Assembly (NCBI RefSeq): GCF_002864685.1
Contig: NZ_NMQZ01000046.1
Location: 1 to 40,866, forward strand
From: Alloalcanivorax mobilis
GTDB taxonomy: Bacteria > Pseudomonadota > Gammaproteobacteria > Pseudomonadales > Alcanivoracaceae
DNA length: 40,866 bases
Reading direction: 5' to 3'
The position numbers and the translations under genes were made by a program. The stretch's first letter is position 1; each line of letters opens with the position of its first letter. This document shows, in pieces, positions 7,064 to 15,908 of the stretch. The notes below the pieces were generated by a model. It ran no database searches. It was given only the letters and a program-made list of their open reading frames with translations, and had not been told where the DNA came from.

Positions 7064-9310
7064 TCAGCCGCCGACGCCGCTTCCAGGGCCCGCGCCGCTC
7101 TCGCCGGAGTCATCGTCGGTGTCCGGGGGCGGACCCGCCAGCCAGCGCCGCAGTACGGTTTCCAGCTCCTGAAGATGCACCGGTTTGGCCAGAAAGTCAT
7201 CCATGCCAGCGGCCAGACAGCGCGCCTGGACGCCGTCCGCGGTATTGGCGGTAATCGCGATCACCGGGGTGCGCGGCAGACCCTCGCGCTGCTCGCGTTC
7301 ACGCAAAGCGCGGGTGGCGCTGAAACCGTCCAGCTCCGGCATCATGCAGTCCATCAGCACCAGGTCGAACGGCTCCTGCTCCAGCAGCGCCAGGCCGGTC
7401 TCCGCGTTGTTGACGGTTTTCACCGGGTAACCGAGTTTGCCCAACATGCCCCGCGTCACCAGTTGGTTGACTTCGTTGTCTTCCACCAGCAACAGGCGGT
7501 TAAGACCACGCCGGGCACGCTCTTCCGGGGTCTCGGTGGGCATGTCCCGCACCGGCGTTTGCCGTGGCACACCGAGCAGCTTGCTGAGCGCCGTGCGCAG
7601 GCTGGTGCGGTGCACCGGGCGCACCACCGTGACCAGGCCGTGGCGTTCCAGAAGACGTTGTATGGAGGGCTCGGCACGTTCTTCGATGGTGCACATCAGA
7701 ATCAGCTTGACCGGCCGCAAGGCGGGGTCGTTCAGCACGCTGCGACACAGGTTCAGCGCCAGGTCACGGCGCCCCCAGGTGTCCACCAGCAGCAGATCGA
7801 ACGCCACCTGTTCGCGGTGGCCGGCGCGCAGGGCCTGCAGCCCATGGTCGTAATCGCGTGCGCCCTGGCATTGGCTGCCGAGCGCTTCGAACTCCTCCTG
7901 CAAACAGGCCTGGGCGCCGGGCGCGGCGCCCACCACCAGACCCTGCAAACCGCCCATTGCCTTGATCAACTTGTAGGATTCGCTCATGTCCGCCTGCATG
8001 CCCAGACGCACGGTGAACCAGAAGGTCGAGCCCTCGCCCTCCACGCTCTCGGCGCCGATGGCGCCGCCCATCGCCTCGATCAGGCCCTTGCACACCAGCA
8101 GGCCAAAACCCGCGTGGCGCACCGCGAAGGCGTCCTTGCCGCCCTCCAGGAACTGATCCTCGAACAAATGCTTGAGGGTATCCGGGTCCATGCCCTGGCC
8201 CTGATCCGCCACCCGCACCCGCAACACGCCGTCGTTTTCCCCTTCGGCGGTAAAGTCCACGTCGATGCGAATCTCGCCCTGGTCGCTGAACTTGATCGCG
8301 TTGCTGAGCAGGTTGGTGAGCACTTGGAGCAGCCGGTCGCGGTCACCGCGCACCCGGCGCGGCAGCATCTGGTCGATCACCGCGGAGATCTCCAGCCCCT
8401 TGCTCTGGCCCATTGGCCCGAACGCTTCCAGGGTTTGCTCGAGCGCCCCGCGCAGGTCGAAGTAATCCGGGCTCAGGGTGATGCGGCTGGTGAGGATGCG
8501 CGAATAATCGAGCACATCGTCGATCAGCGTCAGCATCAGCTTGCCGCTCTGCCCGGCCACCTGCAGGTATTCCTTCTGCTCGTCGTTCAGCTCGGTCTCT
8601 TCCACCAACGACATCATGCCCATCACCGAATTCATCGGCGTGCGCAGCTCATGGGCGAGCCGGTAAACCAGGCTGAGCTGGATGTCGGTGCTGGCCGGAA
8701 GATCGCGGCGCTGCTCCGGGCTGCCTCGGCGCTCGCGGGTAACGGCGTGCCAGAACAGCTCGTACTGGCCACGGTAAAGGCGGAACAAGTAGAAGGTGTA
8801 AGCGGCGATCAGCAAGCCCAGCAGCCATTCTTCCAACCCGCTGTGCAGCATCAACGACCCGGTCACCGGCAGGAACATCATCAGAATATAGATCTGACGC
8901 AGCCGCAGACCCGCCATCCAGGAACTGCCCAGGGCGGTGGTCACACCCACGTTGTAGAGGATCACCACGAAGAAGTTGAAGCCAGTGCCCACGCGCCACA
9001 CCAGCCACGCCGGGATCACGCCCCACACCAGCGCGTGCATCAGCAGGCCAACGCCGAACAGCCGCCGCCAACGCGCCGGCCCGGCGCCGTACAGAGCGTC
9101 GAAGCGCGCCACCAGCCACAGGCGGTACGCGGTCACCACCACCACCGCGCCACCGGCCAGCATGGTCTCCAGTTCGTAGGCGTAATACACCCCGCCCCAG
9201 GCCGTGACCAGGGCATACACCACAAGGGCCGCCAACACCCCCATCAACGAGTTCTTGGCGGCCCCGAAATCAACGCGCTTAAGGACCTTACGATCTTTCC
9301 GATAAATCAC
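7064..9310 (-). CDS. Hybrid sensor histidine kinase/response regulator
   Basis: A 748-residue membrane kinase. Residues about 20-180 form paired hydrophobic helices with no periplasmic sensor domain. The HisKA box is LAHELRTPMNSVMG with phosphoacceptor His220. HATPase motifs follow: LSNAIKFS (N box), VADQGQGMDPDTL (G1) and GFGLLVCKGLIEAMGG (G2). A degenerate receiver-like segment (VAFDLLLVDTWGRRD) precedes a complete C-terminal receiver: LLLVEDNEVNQ from about 606, DLVLMDCMMPELDG with Asp about 654, and PVIAITANT...FLAKP. No HPt domain was seen, so phosphate probably passes to a separate HPt protein. The start is GTG at 9310, preceded by a purine-rich GAGGGTGAGGG. It is divergent from liuR; signal and target unknown. 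Confidence 0.93.
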   Translation of the reverse strand: MIYRKDRKVLKRVDFGAAKNSLMGVLAALVVYALVTAWGGVYYAYELETMLAGGAVVVVTAYRLWLVARFDALYGAGPARWRRLFGVGLLMHALVWGVIPAWLVWRVGTGFNFFVVILYNVGVTTALGSSWMAGLRLRQIYILMMFLPVTGSLMLHSGLEEWLLGLLIAAYTFYLFRLYRGQYELFWHAVTRERRGSPEQRRDLPASTDIQLSLVYRLAHELRTPMNSVMGMMSLVEETELNDEQKEYLQVAGQSGKLMLTLIDDVLDYSRILTSRITLSPDYFDLRGALEQTLEAFGPMGQSKGLEISAVIDQMLPRRVRGDRDRLLQVLTNLLSNAIKFSDQGEIRIDVDFTAEGENDGVLRVRVADQGQGMDPDTLKHLFEDQFLEGGKDAFAVRHAGFGLLVCKGLIEAMGGAIGAESVEGEGSTFWFTVRLGMQADMSESYKLIKAMGGLQGLVVGAAPGAQACLQEEFEALGSQCQGARDYDHGLQALRAGHREQVAFDLLLVDTWGRRDLALNLCRSVLNDPALRPVKLILMCTIEERAEPSIQRLLERHGLVTVVRPVHRTSLRTALSKLLGVPRQTPVRDMPTETPEERARRGLNRLLLVEDNEVNQLVTRGMLGKLGYPVKTVNNAETGLALLEQEPFDLVLMDCMMPELDGFSATRALREREQREGLPRTPVIAITANTADGVQARCLAAGMDDFLAKPVHLQELETVLRRWLAGPPPDTDDDSGESGAGPGSGVGG

Positions 9311-9380
9311 TGACCCTCACCCTCGGAACCAGCGGGCGCTAAAGGTAACACGGTGTGCGCTGCGCGGCACGCAAACACGC

Positions 9381-9569
9381 TGGACGCTGGACGCTGGACG
9401 CTGGACGCCGGACGCTGGACGCTAAGACCCCTAATCGGAAACTACCGGTGTGTTTCCTGCCAAGCCAGGAAAGCACCCCAGGAAACACGCCAGTGATGTC
9501 CGAACCGGTTTTAGCGTCTGGCGTCTGGCGTCTGGCGTCTGGCGTCTGGCGTCCGGCGTCCGGCGTCTA
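9381..9569. repeat. Heptamer inverted-repeat element 2 (TGGACGC / GCGTCTG type)
   Basis: The left array is six heptamers (five TGGACGC, one CGGACGC; 9381-9422). The right array is eight (five GCGTCTG, two GCGTCCG, one GCGTCTA; 9514-9569). The arms differ at two of seven positions, but both differences become G-U pairs in RNA copied from the plus strand. The core carries GTGTTTCCTG (9450-9459) and CAGGAAACAC (9479-9488), a hairpin shared with other copies, and ends GGTTTTAGCGTC. It fills the divergent region between the sensor kinase and liuR and ends 4 bp from the LiuR operator. It is the only complete copy in a divergent spacer. Confidence 0.9.
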
Positions 9570-9573
9570 GCAC

Positions 9574-9590
9574 TTTACGTTTACGTAAAC
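9574..9590 (+). promoter_or_regulatory. Predicted LiuR operator
   Basis: TTTACGTTTACGTAAAC contains the perfect palindrome GTTTACGTAAAC (9579-9590) 20 bp upstream of the liuR ATG. It resembles the motif I recall for MerR-type LiuR regulators of branched-chain amino acid catabolism in proteobacteria. A TTTACG (9574-9579)/TAGCCT (9597-9602) pair with 17-bp spacing could be the promoter containing it. Autoregulation of the whole liu operon is expected from this position. Confidence 0.75.
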
Positions 9591-9610
9591 TTCCCTTAGC
9601 CTCTCACCCC

Positions 9611-10018
9611 ATGACCATCAAACAAACCTACGGCATCGGCGAGTTGGCGCGGGAATTCGACGTCACCACCCGGACCATCCGTTTCTACGAAGATCAGGGG
9701 TTGCTCAGCCCCCGCCGCCGTGGCCAGACGCGCATCTACACGCCGGCGGATCGGGTGGTGTTGAAGCTGATCCTGCGCGGCAAGCGGCTGGGGTTTTCGC
9801 TGGCCGAGTCCCGTGACCTGATCAGTCTGTACCAGCCAAGCAGCGATAACCGCCATCAACTGGACGCTCTGCTCAACAAGATCAGCGAAAAGCGCGAACA
9901 ACTGGACCAGCAGTTGCGGGATATCCAGGGCATGCGTGAGCACCTGGACGACGCCGAGCTGCGCGCCCGCGAGGCGATGCGGCAACTGGCCGACAACGCG
10001 GAAACCTTCAAAGAATAA
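9611..10018 (+). CDS. liuR: MerR-family regulator of leucine/isovalerate catabolism (LiuR)
   Basis: A 135-residue MerR-type transcription factor. The winged helix-turn-helix lies at residues about 6-45 (YGIGELAREFDVTTRTIRFY, EDQGLLSP), with the second helical block RVVLKLILRGKRLGFSLAES and a C-terminal coiled-coil dimerisation helix (about 90-125, EKREQLDQQLRDIQGMREHL). No cysteine cluster typical of metal sensors is present, which fits a metabolite-responsive LiuR. It is the first gene of the liu cluster, 21 bp upstream of liuA, and has a matching palindromic operator just upstream. Known LiuR proteins repress leucine catabolic genes until pathway acyl-CoAs accumulate; the effector here is inferred. 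Confidence 0.92.
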   Translation: MTIKQTYGIGELAREFDVTTRTIRFYEDQGLLSPRRRGQTRIYTPADRVVLKLILRGKRLGFSLAESRDLISLYQPSSDNRHQLDALLNKISEKREQLDQQLRDIQGMREHLDDAELRAREAMRQLADNAETFKE

Positions 10019-10039
10019 CCACCGGGAGAAACACCGACC

Positions 10040-11203
10040 ATGTTCAACGGCGGCCTGGATTTTCAACTCGACGATACCCTCACCGCCCTGCGCGACAGCG
10101 TGCAGGCGTTCGCCCGCAAGGAGATCGCGCCGATCGCCGCCCGCGTGGACCAGGACAATCTGTTCCCCAACGAGCTGTGGAAGAAGCTCGGTGATCTGGG
10201 CGTGCTGGGCATCACCGTCAGCGAGCAATACGGCGGCGCCGGCCTGGGCTACCTGGCCCACACCCTGGTGATGGAGGAAATCTCGCGGGCGTCGGCGTCC
10301 ATCGGCCTGTCCTACGGCGCCCACTCCAACCTGTGCGTGAATCAGATTTTCCTCAACGGCACCGACGCCCAGCGGGAAAAATACCTGCCCGGGCTGGTCA
10401 GCGGCGAGCACATCGGCGCGCTGGCGATGAGCGAACCGGGCGCCGGCTCGGACGTGGTCAGCATGAGCCTGCGCGCGGACCAGAAAGGCGATCACTATCT
10501 GCTCAATGGCAACAAGATGTGGATCACCAACGGCCCCGACGCCCACACCTACGTGATCTACGCCAAGACCCAGCCGGACGCGGGCCCGCGTGGCATCACC
10601 GCCTTTATCGTCGAGCGCGATTTCCCCGGTTTCTCGCAAGCGCAGAAACTCGACAAGCTCGGCATGCGCGGCTCCAACACCTGCGAACTGGTGTTCCAGG
10701 ACTGCCCGGTGCCGCGCGAAAACATTCTCGGCAAGCTCAACGAAGGCGTGCGGGTTCTGATGAGCGGCCTGGATTACGAACGCACCGTTCTTTCCGGCGG
10801 CGCCACCGGCATTATGCAGGCCTGCCTGGACGTGGTGATGCCTTACGTTCACGAGCGCAAACAGTTTGGCCAGGCGATCGGCGAGTTTCAGCTGATGCAG
10901 GGCAAACTGGCGGACATGTACGTCACCCTGAACGCCAGCCGCGCGTATCTTTATCAGGTGGCGCGCAACTGCGACGCCGGCCGCGGCAGCCGCAAAGACG
11001 CCGCCGGCGCCATCCTTTATTGCGCTGAGAACGCCACGCAAATGGCCCTCGACGCAATCCAATGCCTGGGCGGCAACGGCTACATCAACGACTACCCCAC
11101 CGGCCGCCTGCTCCGCGACGCCAAGCTTTATGAAATCGGCGCCGGCACCAGTGAGATTCGACGCATGCTGATCGGCCGGGAGTTGTTTAATGAGACGGTG
11201 TGA
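10040..11203 (+). CDS. liuA: Isovaleryl-CoA dehydrogenase
   Basis: A 387-residue acyl-CoA dehydrogenase that oxidises isovaleryl-CoA to 3-methylcrotonyl-CoA with FAD, passing electrons to electron-transfer flavoprotein. Visible family motifs: [13 protein letters not shown] (about 127-139), [11 protein letters not shown] (159-169), and C-terminal [20 protein letters not shown], with [12 protein letters not shown]. The catalytic base typical of isovaleryl-CoA dehydrogenase is within [11 protein letters not shown] (Glu247), which separates it from short- and medium-chain enzymes whose base is near the C-terminus. The ribosome-binding site is GGGAGAAA. A heptamer element begins immediately after its stop codon. 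Confidence 0.95.
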   Translation: MFNGGLDFQLDDTLTALRDSVQAFARKEIAPIAARVDQDNLFPNELWKKLGDLGVLGITVSEQYGGAGLGYLAHTLVMEEISRASASIGLSYGAHSNLCVNQIFLNGTDAQREKYLPGLVSGEHIGALAMSEPGAGSDVVSMSLRADQKGDHYLLNGNKMWITNGPDAHTYVIYAKTQPDAGPRGITAFIVERDFPGFSQAQKLDKLGMRGSNTCELVFQDCPVPRENILGKLNEGVRVLMSGLDYERTVLSGGATGIMQACLDVVMPYVHERKQFGQAIGEFQLMQGKLADMYVTLNASRAYLYQVARNCDAGRGSRKDAAGAILYCAENATQMALDAIQCLGGNGYINDYPTGRLLRDAKLYEIGAGTSEIRRMLIGRELFNETV

Positions 11204-11364
11204 ACCGCCAGACGCCAGACGCCGGACGCCGGACGCCGGACGCCGGACGCTTTGTCGGCTTTCGCTATGCTCAAGCCGACGTACAAAAACAGCGCTGCAG
11301 GAAACACCGCAACGAATTCCGAATCGGGTTTTAGCGTCTAGCGTCTAGCGTCCGGCGTCCAGCG
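11204..11364. repeat. Heptamer inverted-repeat element 3 (GACGCCG / TAGCGTC type)
   Basis: The left array (11211-11250) holds GACGCCA, four GACGCCG and GACGC. The right array (11334-11364) holds two GCGTCTA, one GCGTCCG and one GCGTCCA. The core has a perfect 8-bp hairpin GTCGGCTT/AAGCCGAC (11254-11261, 11273-11280). It keeps only the right half of the shared hairpin (CAGGAAACACC, from about 11308) plus GAATCGGGTTTTAGCGTC. It starts directly after the liuA stop and ends about 11 bp before the liuB ATG, inside the operon. Arms pair imperfectly even as RNA. Confidence 0.88.
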
Positions 11365-11375
11365 AGGTATAACCC

Positions 11376-12986
11376 ATGCCAAAAATCATCACCCAACTCA
11401 ACAAAAGCGCCCCCGAGTACGCTCAATACCGCGAACACAATCTGGCGTTGCGTGAGCAGTTGCAGGAAAAACTTGAACGGGTTGCCCATGGCGGTGGCGA
11501 GGCGGCGGAGGCGCGGTTGCGCGAGCGTGGCAAGTTGCCGGTGCGCGAACGGATTCTGCGTTTGCTCGATCCGGGTTCGCCGTTTCTGGAAATTTCCGCG
11601 CTCGCCGCCGACGGCGTCTACCCGGGCGAGGATGTGCCCGCCGCCGGTTGCGTCGCGGGCATCGGCCGGGTCAGCGGCGTGGAGTGCATGATCGTCGCCA
11701 ACGATCCCACCGTGAAAGGCGGCAGTTATTATCCGCTGACGGTCAAAAAACACCTGCGCTGCCAGGCCATCGCCGCCGAGAACCGCCTGCCCTGCCTGTA
11801 CCTGGTGGACTCCGGCGGCGCCAATTTGCCGCGCCAGGATGAGGTGTTCCCGGACCGCGACCACTTCGGCCGGATTTTCTTCAACATGGCCAACATGTCC
11901 GCGCGCGGCATTCCGCAGATCAGCGTGGTGCTCGGCTCCTGCACCGCCGGCGGCGCCTACGTGCCGGCCATGGCCGACGAAGTGATCATGGTGCGCAATC
12001 ATTCCACCGTGTTCCTGGCCGGCCCGCCGCTGGTGAAAGCCGCCACCGGCGAGGTGGTCAGCGCCGAAGAGTTGGGCGGCGCCGCGTTGCACGGCGAGCA
12101 GTCCGGCGTCGCCGATCACCTGGCCGACGACGAACCCCACGCCCTGGATCTGGCGCGCCGTTGCGTGGCGCGCCTGAACTGGCGTAAACCCGAGCAACTC
12201 GACGTCAGCGAGCCACGCCCGCCGGCGTTCGACGCGGACGAACTGTACGGCTTGATTCCGCCCACCACCCGTTCGCCGATGCCGGCGCGGGAATTGATCG
12301 CGCGCATTGTCGACGGCTCCGATCTGGACGAATTCAAAGCCAACTACGGCACCAGCCTGGTCACCGGCTTCGCGCGCATTCACGGCTATCCGGTGGGCAT
12401 TCTCGCCAACGACGGCGTGCTCTATTCGGAATCCGCGCTCAAGGGCGCCCACTTCGTGGAGCTGTGCAACCAGCGCGGCATTCCGCTGCTGTTTCTGCAG
12501 AACATCACCGGCTTTATGGTCGGCAAAAAATACGAAGCCGAGGGCATCGCCAAACACGGCGCCAAGATGGTCAACGCGGTGGCCTGCGCCAGCGTGCCCA
12601 AATTCACCGTGATCACCGGCGGCAGCTTTGGCGCTGGCAACTACGGCATGTGCGGGCGCGCCTACGACCCGCGCTTTATGTTCATGTGGCCCAACGCGCG
12701 CATCTCGGTGATGGGCGGCGAACAGGCGGCCAGCGTACTGACCCAGGTGAAGGCCGCCTCGCTAAAGAAAAAAGGCGAACACTGGAGCGACCAGGACGCG
12801 CAACGGTTCCAAGACGACATGACCGCGCAATACGAAACCATGGCGCAGCCCTGGTACGCCAGCGCCCGCCTCTGGGACGACGGCGTCATCGACCCCACCG
12901 ACACCCGCGATGTTCTGGGTCTGGCGATTTCGGCAAGCCTTAACGCGCCGATTGGGGAGACTCGGTATGGGGTGTTTCGGATGTGA
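11376..12986 (+). CDS. liuB: 3-Methylcrotonyl-CoA carboxylase, carboxyltransferase (beta) subunit
   Basis: A 536-residue biotin-dependent carboxyltransferase that transfers carboxyl from carboxybiotin on LiuD to 3-methylcrotonyl-CoA, giving 3-methylglutaconyl-CoA. Length and motifs fit MCC beta: [76 protein letters not shown], and in the second half [40 protein letters not shown] and [13 protein letters not shown]. The start at ATG 11376 follows an AGGTATAAC stretch within the downstream edge of element 3. It is followed after 4 bp by another heptamer element. Confidence 0.96.
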   Translation: MPKIITQLNKSAPEYAQYREHNLALREQLQEKLERVAHGGGEAAEARLRERGKLPVRERILRLLDPGSPFLEISALAADGVYPGEDVPAAGCVAGIGRVSGVECMIVANDPTVKGGSYYPLTVKKHLRCQAIAAENRLPCLYLVDSGGANLPRQDEVFPDRDHFGRIFFNMANMSARGIPQISVVLGSCTAGGAYVPAMADEVIMVRNHSTVFLAGPPLVKAATGEVVSAEELGGAALHGEQSGVADHLADDEPHALDLARRCVARLNWRKPEQLDVSEPRPPAFDADELYGLIPPTTRSPMPARELIARIVDGSDLDEFKANYGTSLVTGFARIHGYPVGILANDGVLYSESALKGAHFVELCNQRGIPLLFLQNITGFMVGKKYEAEGIAKHGAKMVNAVACASVPKFTVITGGSFGAGNYGMCGRAYDPRFMFMWPNARISVMGGEQAASVLTQVKAASLKKKGEHWSDQDAQRFQDDMTAQYETMAQPWYASARLWDDGVIDPTDTRDVLGLAISASLNAPIGETRYGVFRM

Positions 12987-12990
12987 CGAT

Positions 12991-13134
12991 AACGCCGGAC
13001 GCCGGACGCCGGACGCTTACACCCGGCTTTGAAAGGATCGGCGTGTTTCCTGTCAGCTCGGCACAGCCTGTCAGGAAACACGTCACACCTGGACGCCCAG
13101 GGTTAAGCGTCTGGCGTCTGGCGTCTGGCGTCCG
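12991..13134. repeat. Heptamer inverted-repeat element 4 (GACGCCG / GCGTCTG type)
   Basis: The left array is AACGCCG, two GACGCCG and GACGC (12991-13016). The right array is three GCGTCTG and one GCGTCCG (13107-13134). The single-position difference between arms is a G-U pair in plus-strand RNA. The core holds a perfect 11-bp inverted pair CGTGTTTCCTG (13042-13052)/CAGGAAACACG (13072-13082), the best preserved copy of the shared hairpin. It lies between liuB and liuC inside the operon. Confidence 0.9.
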
Positions 13135-13160
13135 GCCTCCCCCAAACTTCGGAGAAAACA

Positions 13161-13940
13161 ATGAGCGTGGAAACCACCACCACCGGCCCGGTGACCCGCA
13201 TCACCCTGAACAACCCGGACAAACGCAACGCCTTCGACGACACCCTCATCGAAGCGATGATCGAAGCGTTCGAGCGGGCCGGCACCGACGGCCATACGCG
13301 GGTGATGGTGCTCGACGCCGTCGGCAAACACTTTTCCGCTGGCGCCGATCTCAACTGGATGCGCGCCATGGGCGCGCTCGACGCGCAGCAAAACCGCGAC
13401 GACGCGCTGCGCCTGGCGGCGCTGATGCGCGCCATCGACCGCGCCGCCAAGCCGGTCATCGCGCGGGTGCAGGGCGCCGCTTATGGCGGTGCCCTGGGGC
13501 TGATTTGCGCCGCCGACATCGCGGTGGCCGCGGACGACGCCCGCTTTTGCCTCAGCGAAGTCCGCCTCGGCATTCTGCCGGCGGTGATCGCCCCTTACGT
13601 GGTGCGTGCCCTGGGCGCGCGCCAGGCACGGCGTTATTTCATGACCGCCGAGGTGATCCCGGCGCCACGCGCCCTGGCCCTGGGCCTGGTCCACGAGGTG
13701 GTCCCGGAAGCACAATTGGACGCCACCGTGGAGACCCTGGTCGAGGCATTGCTGGCCGGCGCGCCCGACGCCCAGTTGCGCGCCCGTGAGCTGGCCCACC
13801 GAGCCGACCACAGCGCCGTCGACGACGCCTTGATCGACTACACCGCCGCGCTGATCGCGGAATTGCGCACCGGCCAGGAAGGCCAGGAAGGCCTGGGCGC
13901 CTTTCTGGATAAGCGCGCGCCGAACTGGGTGACCCCATGA
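13161..13940 (+). CDS. liuC: 3-Methylglutaconyl-CoA hydratase (enoyl-CoA hydratase family)
   Basis: A 259-residue crotonase-family protein that would hydrate 3-methylglutaconyl-CoA to HMG-CoA. Motifs: ITLNNPDKRNAFDDTLIEAM (about 12-31), the oxyanion-hole region GKHFSAGADLNWMRAMG (about 55-71), VQGAAYGGALGLICAADIAVA (about 100-120) and CLSEVRLGILPAVIAPYV (about 129-146). The Glu in LSEVRLG is the expected catalytic residue. Assignment as LiuC rather than a generic hydratase rests on its place between liuB and liuD. A short repeat near the C-terminus encodes GQEGQEG. Its start has a GGAGAAAAC ribosome-binding site. Confidence 0.93.
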   Translation: MSVETTTTGPVTRITLNNPDKRNAFDDTLIEAMIEAFERAGTDGHTRVMVLDAVGKHFSAGADLNWMRAMGALDAQQNRDDALRLAALMRAIDRAAKPVIARVQGAAYGGALGLICAADIAVAADDARFCLSEVRLGILPAVIAPYVVRALGARQARRYFMTAEVIPAPRALALGLVHEVVPEAQLDATVETLVEALLAGAPDAQLRARELAHRADHSAVDDALIDYTAALIAELRTGQEGQEGLGAFLDKRAPNWVTP

Positions 13941-13967
13941 CCACCGCCTGCCAACGAGGGTAAACCG

Positions 13968-15908
13968 ATGCCAGCCATCAATACGCTCCTGATCGCCAAC
14001 CGTGGGGAAATCGCCCGACGTATCCTGCGCACCTGCCGGCAACAGGGCATCCGCTCGGTGGCGGTCTATTCCGACGCCGACGCCAGCTTGCCCCATGTGC
14101 GCGAAGCGGATCAGGCGGTGCGTTTGGGCCCGGCCGCCGCCCGCGACAGTTATCTGGACATCGACAAAGTGATCCAGGCGGCGCTGGACAGCGGCGCCGA
14201 TGCGATTCACCCCGGCTATGGCTTTTTGTCCGAGAACACCGCGTTCGCCGCCGCCTGCGAGCGCGCCGGGCTGATCTTCGTCGGCCCCGACGCCAAGGCG
14301 ATCCGGGTAATGGGCGACAAAGCCGCCGCCCGCCAGTTGATGGCCGAGAGCGGTGTGCCGGTGCTGCCCGGCTTCGACCAGGAAGGCGCCGACGACGCCA
14401 CCCTGGCCGCCGAGGCACAACGGGTCGGCTTTCCACTGCTGATCAAGGCGGTCGCCGGCGGCGGTGGCAAAGGCATGCGCGCGGTCAACGAAGCCGCCGG
14501 CTTCGACGAGGCCCTGGCCGCCGCCCGCCGAGAGGCGAAAGGCGCATTCGGCGATGACCGGGTGCTGCTGGAGCGCTACCTGCCCACCGCCCGCCACGTG
14601 GAAGTGCAGGTGTTCGCCGACCAGCACGGCAATGCCGTGCATCTGTTCGAACGGGATTGCTCGGTGCAGCGCCGCCATCAGAAGATCATTGAAGAAGCGC
14701 CCGCCCCCGGCCTCAGTGAAGCGCAGCGCCAGGCGCTGGGTGAGGCGGCGGTCAAGGCCGCCCTGGCGATTGATTATCGCGGCGCCGGCACCGTGGAGTT
14801 TCTGTTCTCCCCCGAGGGAGAATTCTTCTTTATGGAGATGAACACCCGGTTGCAGGTGGAACACCCGGTCACCGAAATGATCACCGGCGAGGATCTGGTC
14901 GCCTGGCAACTGACGGTGGCCCAGGGCCAGCCGCTGCCCAAACTGCAATCCGACATTCACCGCCACGGTGCCGCCCTGGAGGTGCGCCTGTACGCGGAAA
15001 ATCCCTACCAGCAGTTCCTGCCCTCCTCCGGCACGCTGTCGCCGCTGCGCTGGCCCGCCGGCATCCGCGTGGACAGCGGCTTTGAACAGGGCGACACGGT
15101 GTCCGACCACTACGACCCGATGATCGCCAAGCTGATCAGCCACGGCGAGGACCGCGATCAGGCACGGCGCCGTCTGGCCAACGCCCTGGAATCACTGATG
15201 CTGGGCGGGGTTCATCACAACGGCGCCTTTCTGCACCGGGTGCTCAACAGCGACGCCTTCGCCAGCGCCGAACTGGACACCCGCTTGCTGGAGAAACAAC
15301 CGCGACTGATGGAACCGGCGACGCCGCCGCAAGGCGCCATGGCGGTGGCCGCCGCGGCCCTGGTCGCCGAGCGCATCGAGGGCAACGGCCCTTGGCGAAC
15401 ACTGAACAGTTGGCGGCCACTGGGACGGCGTACCACCCTACTGCCAATGCGTCTTGATGAGCGGCTGGTCACGGTGATCCTGGATCGACACAATGCCAGC
15501 GTGGACGGTGAACGCAACGCTTACCAATGGCGCTGGCAAGCGCCGCGCTTCGAGCTGAATTGGGGCGCTCAACACCTGGCCGGCCACGGCCTGCATCACG
15601 ATGGCGTGACCTGGCTGTTTATCAACGGTCAGGGTTACCCGATTCAAACTCATCCCAGCCGCGAGAGCGAACGCGCCGGCGGTCAGGGCGGTTTCAGCGC
15701 GCCGATGAGCGGCACCATCGTCGCCTGCCACGTGCAACCGGGCAGCACCGTCACCGCTGGCGCGGCGGTGATCACCCTGGAAGCCATGAAGATGGAACAC
15801 ACCCTGCGCGCCCCGGCGGCGGGCACGGTACGAAGCTTTGCGGTGAGTGCCGGCGACAGCGTCGCCGAGGGCGCCCTGCTGGTCGATTTTGCAACGGAGG
15901 AAGAATGA
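13968..15908 (+). CDS. liuD: 3-Methylcrotonyl-CoA carboxylase, biotin-containing (alpha) subunit
   Basis: A 646-residue protein containing biotin carboxylase and biotin-carrier domains. N-terminal LLIANRGEIARRILRTCRQQ, then HPGYGFLSENTAFA, the ATP-binding glycine loop AVAGGGGKGMRAVN, FERDCSVQRRHQKIIEEAPAP and FMEMNTRLQVEHPVTEMITG are all biotin carboxylase signatures. The carrier motif EAMKMEH near the C-terminus places the biotinylated lysine at about Lys608. It carboxylates biotin using ATP and bicarbonate and works with LiuB. Its stop overlaps the next gene's start (ATGA), so translation is coupled. Confidence 0.96.
   Translation: MPAINTLLIANRGEIARRILRTCRQQGIRSVAVYSDADASLPHVREADQAVRLGPAAARDSYLDIDKVIQAALDSGADAIHPGYGFLSENTAFAAACERAGLIFVGPDAKAIRVMGDKAAARQLMAESGVPVLPGFDQEGADDATLAAEAQRVGFPLLIKAVAGGGGKGMRAVNEAAGFDEALAAARREAKGAFGDDRVLLERYLPTARHVEVQVFADQHGNAVHLFERDCSVQRRHQKIIEEAPAPGLSEAQRQALGEAAVKAALAIDYRGAGTVEFLFSPEGEFFFMEMNTRLQVEHPVTEMITGEDLVAWQLTVAQGQPLPKLQSDIHRHGAALEVRLYAENPYQQFLPSSGTLSPLRWPAGIRVDSGFEQGDTVSDHYDPMIAKLISHGEDRDQARRRLANALESLMLGGVHHNGAFLHRVLNSDAFASAELDTRLLEKQPRLMEPATPPQGAMAVAAAALVAERIEGNGPWRTLNSWRPLGRRTTLLPMRLDERLVTVILDRHNASVDGERNAYQWRWQAPRFELNWGAQHLAGHGLHHDGVTWLFINGQGYPIQTHPSRESERAGGQGGFSAPMSGTIVACHVQPGSTVTAGAAVITLEAMKMEHTLRAPAAGTVRSFAVSAGDSVAEGALLVDFATEEE

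Noticed and set aside
6701-9313. 870-codon open frame antisense to the hybrid sensor kinase
   Set aside because: It is the mirror of a gene with clear kinase motifs, is rich in His, Gln, Ala and Arg, and shows no domain; a high-GC shadow frame.
9450-9488. GTTTCC/GGAAAC pair as a PsrA- or TetR-type operator
   Set aside because: The half-sites are about 20 bp apart and recur inside each heptamer element, so a hairpin in a repeat is the better explanation.
9596-11062. 488-codon minus-strand frame over liuR and liuA
   Set aside because: Shadow of conserved enzymes on the other strand, with His/Ala/Gly-rich composition typical of antisense frames.
13874-13900. Short repeat GGCCAGGAA inside liuC as a mobile repeat
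   Set aside because: Only two units in frame encoding GQEGQEG; ordinary coding variation.
13083-15143. 686-codon minus-strand frame over liuC and liuD
   Set aside because: Antisense to well-supported liu genes and runs into a heptamer array; no family features.
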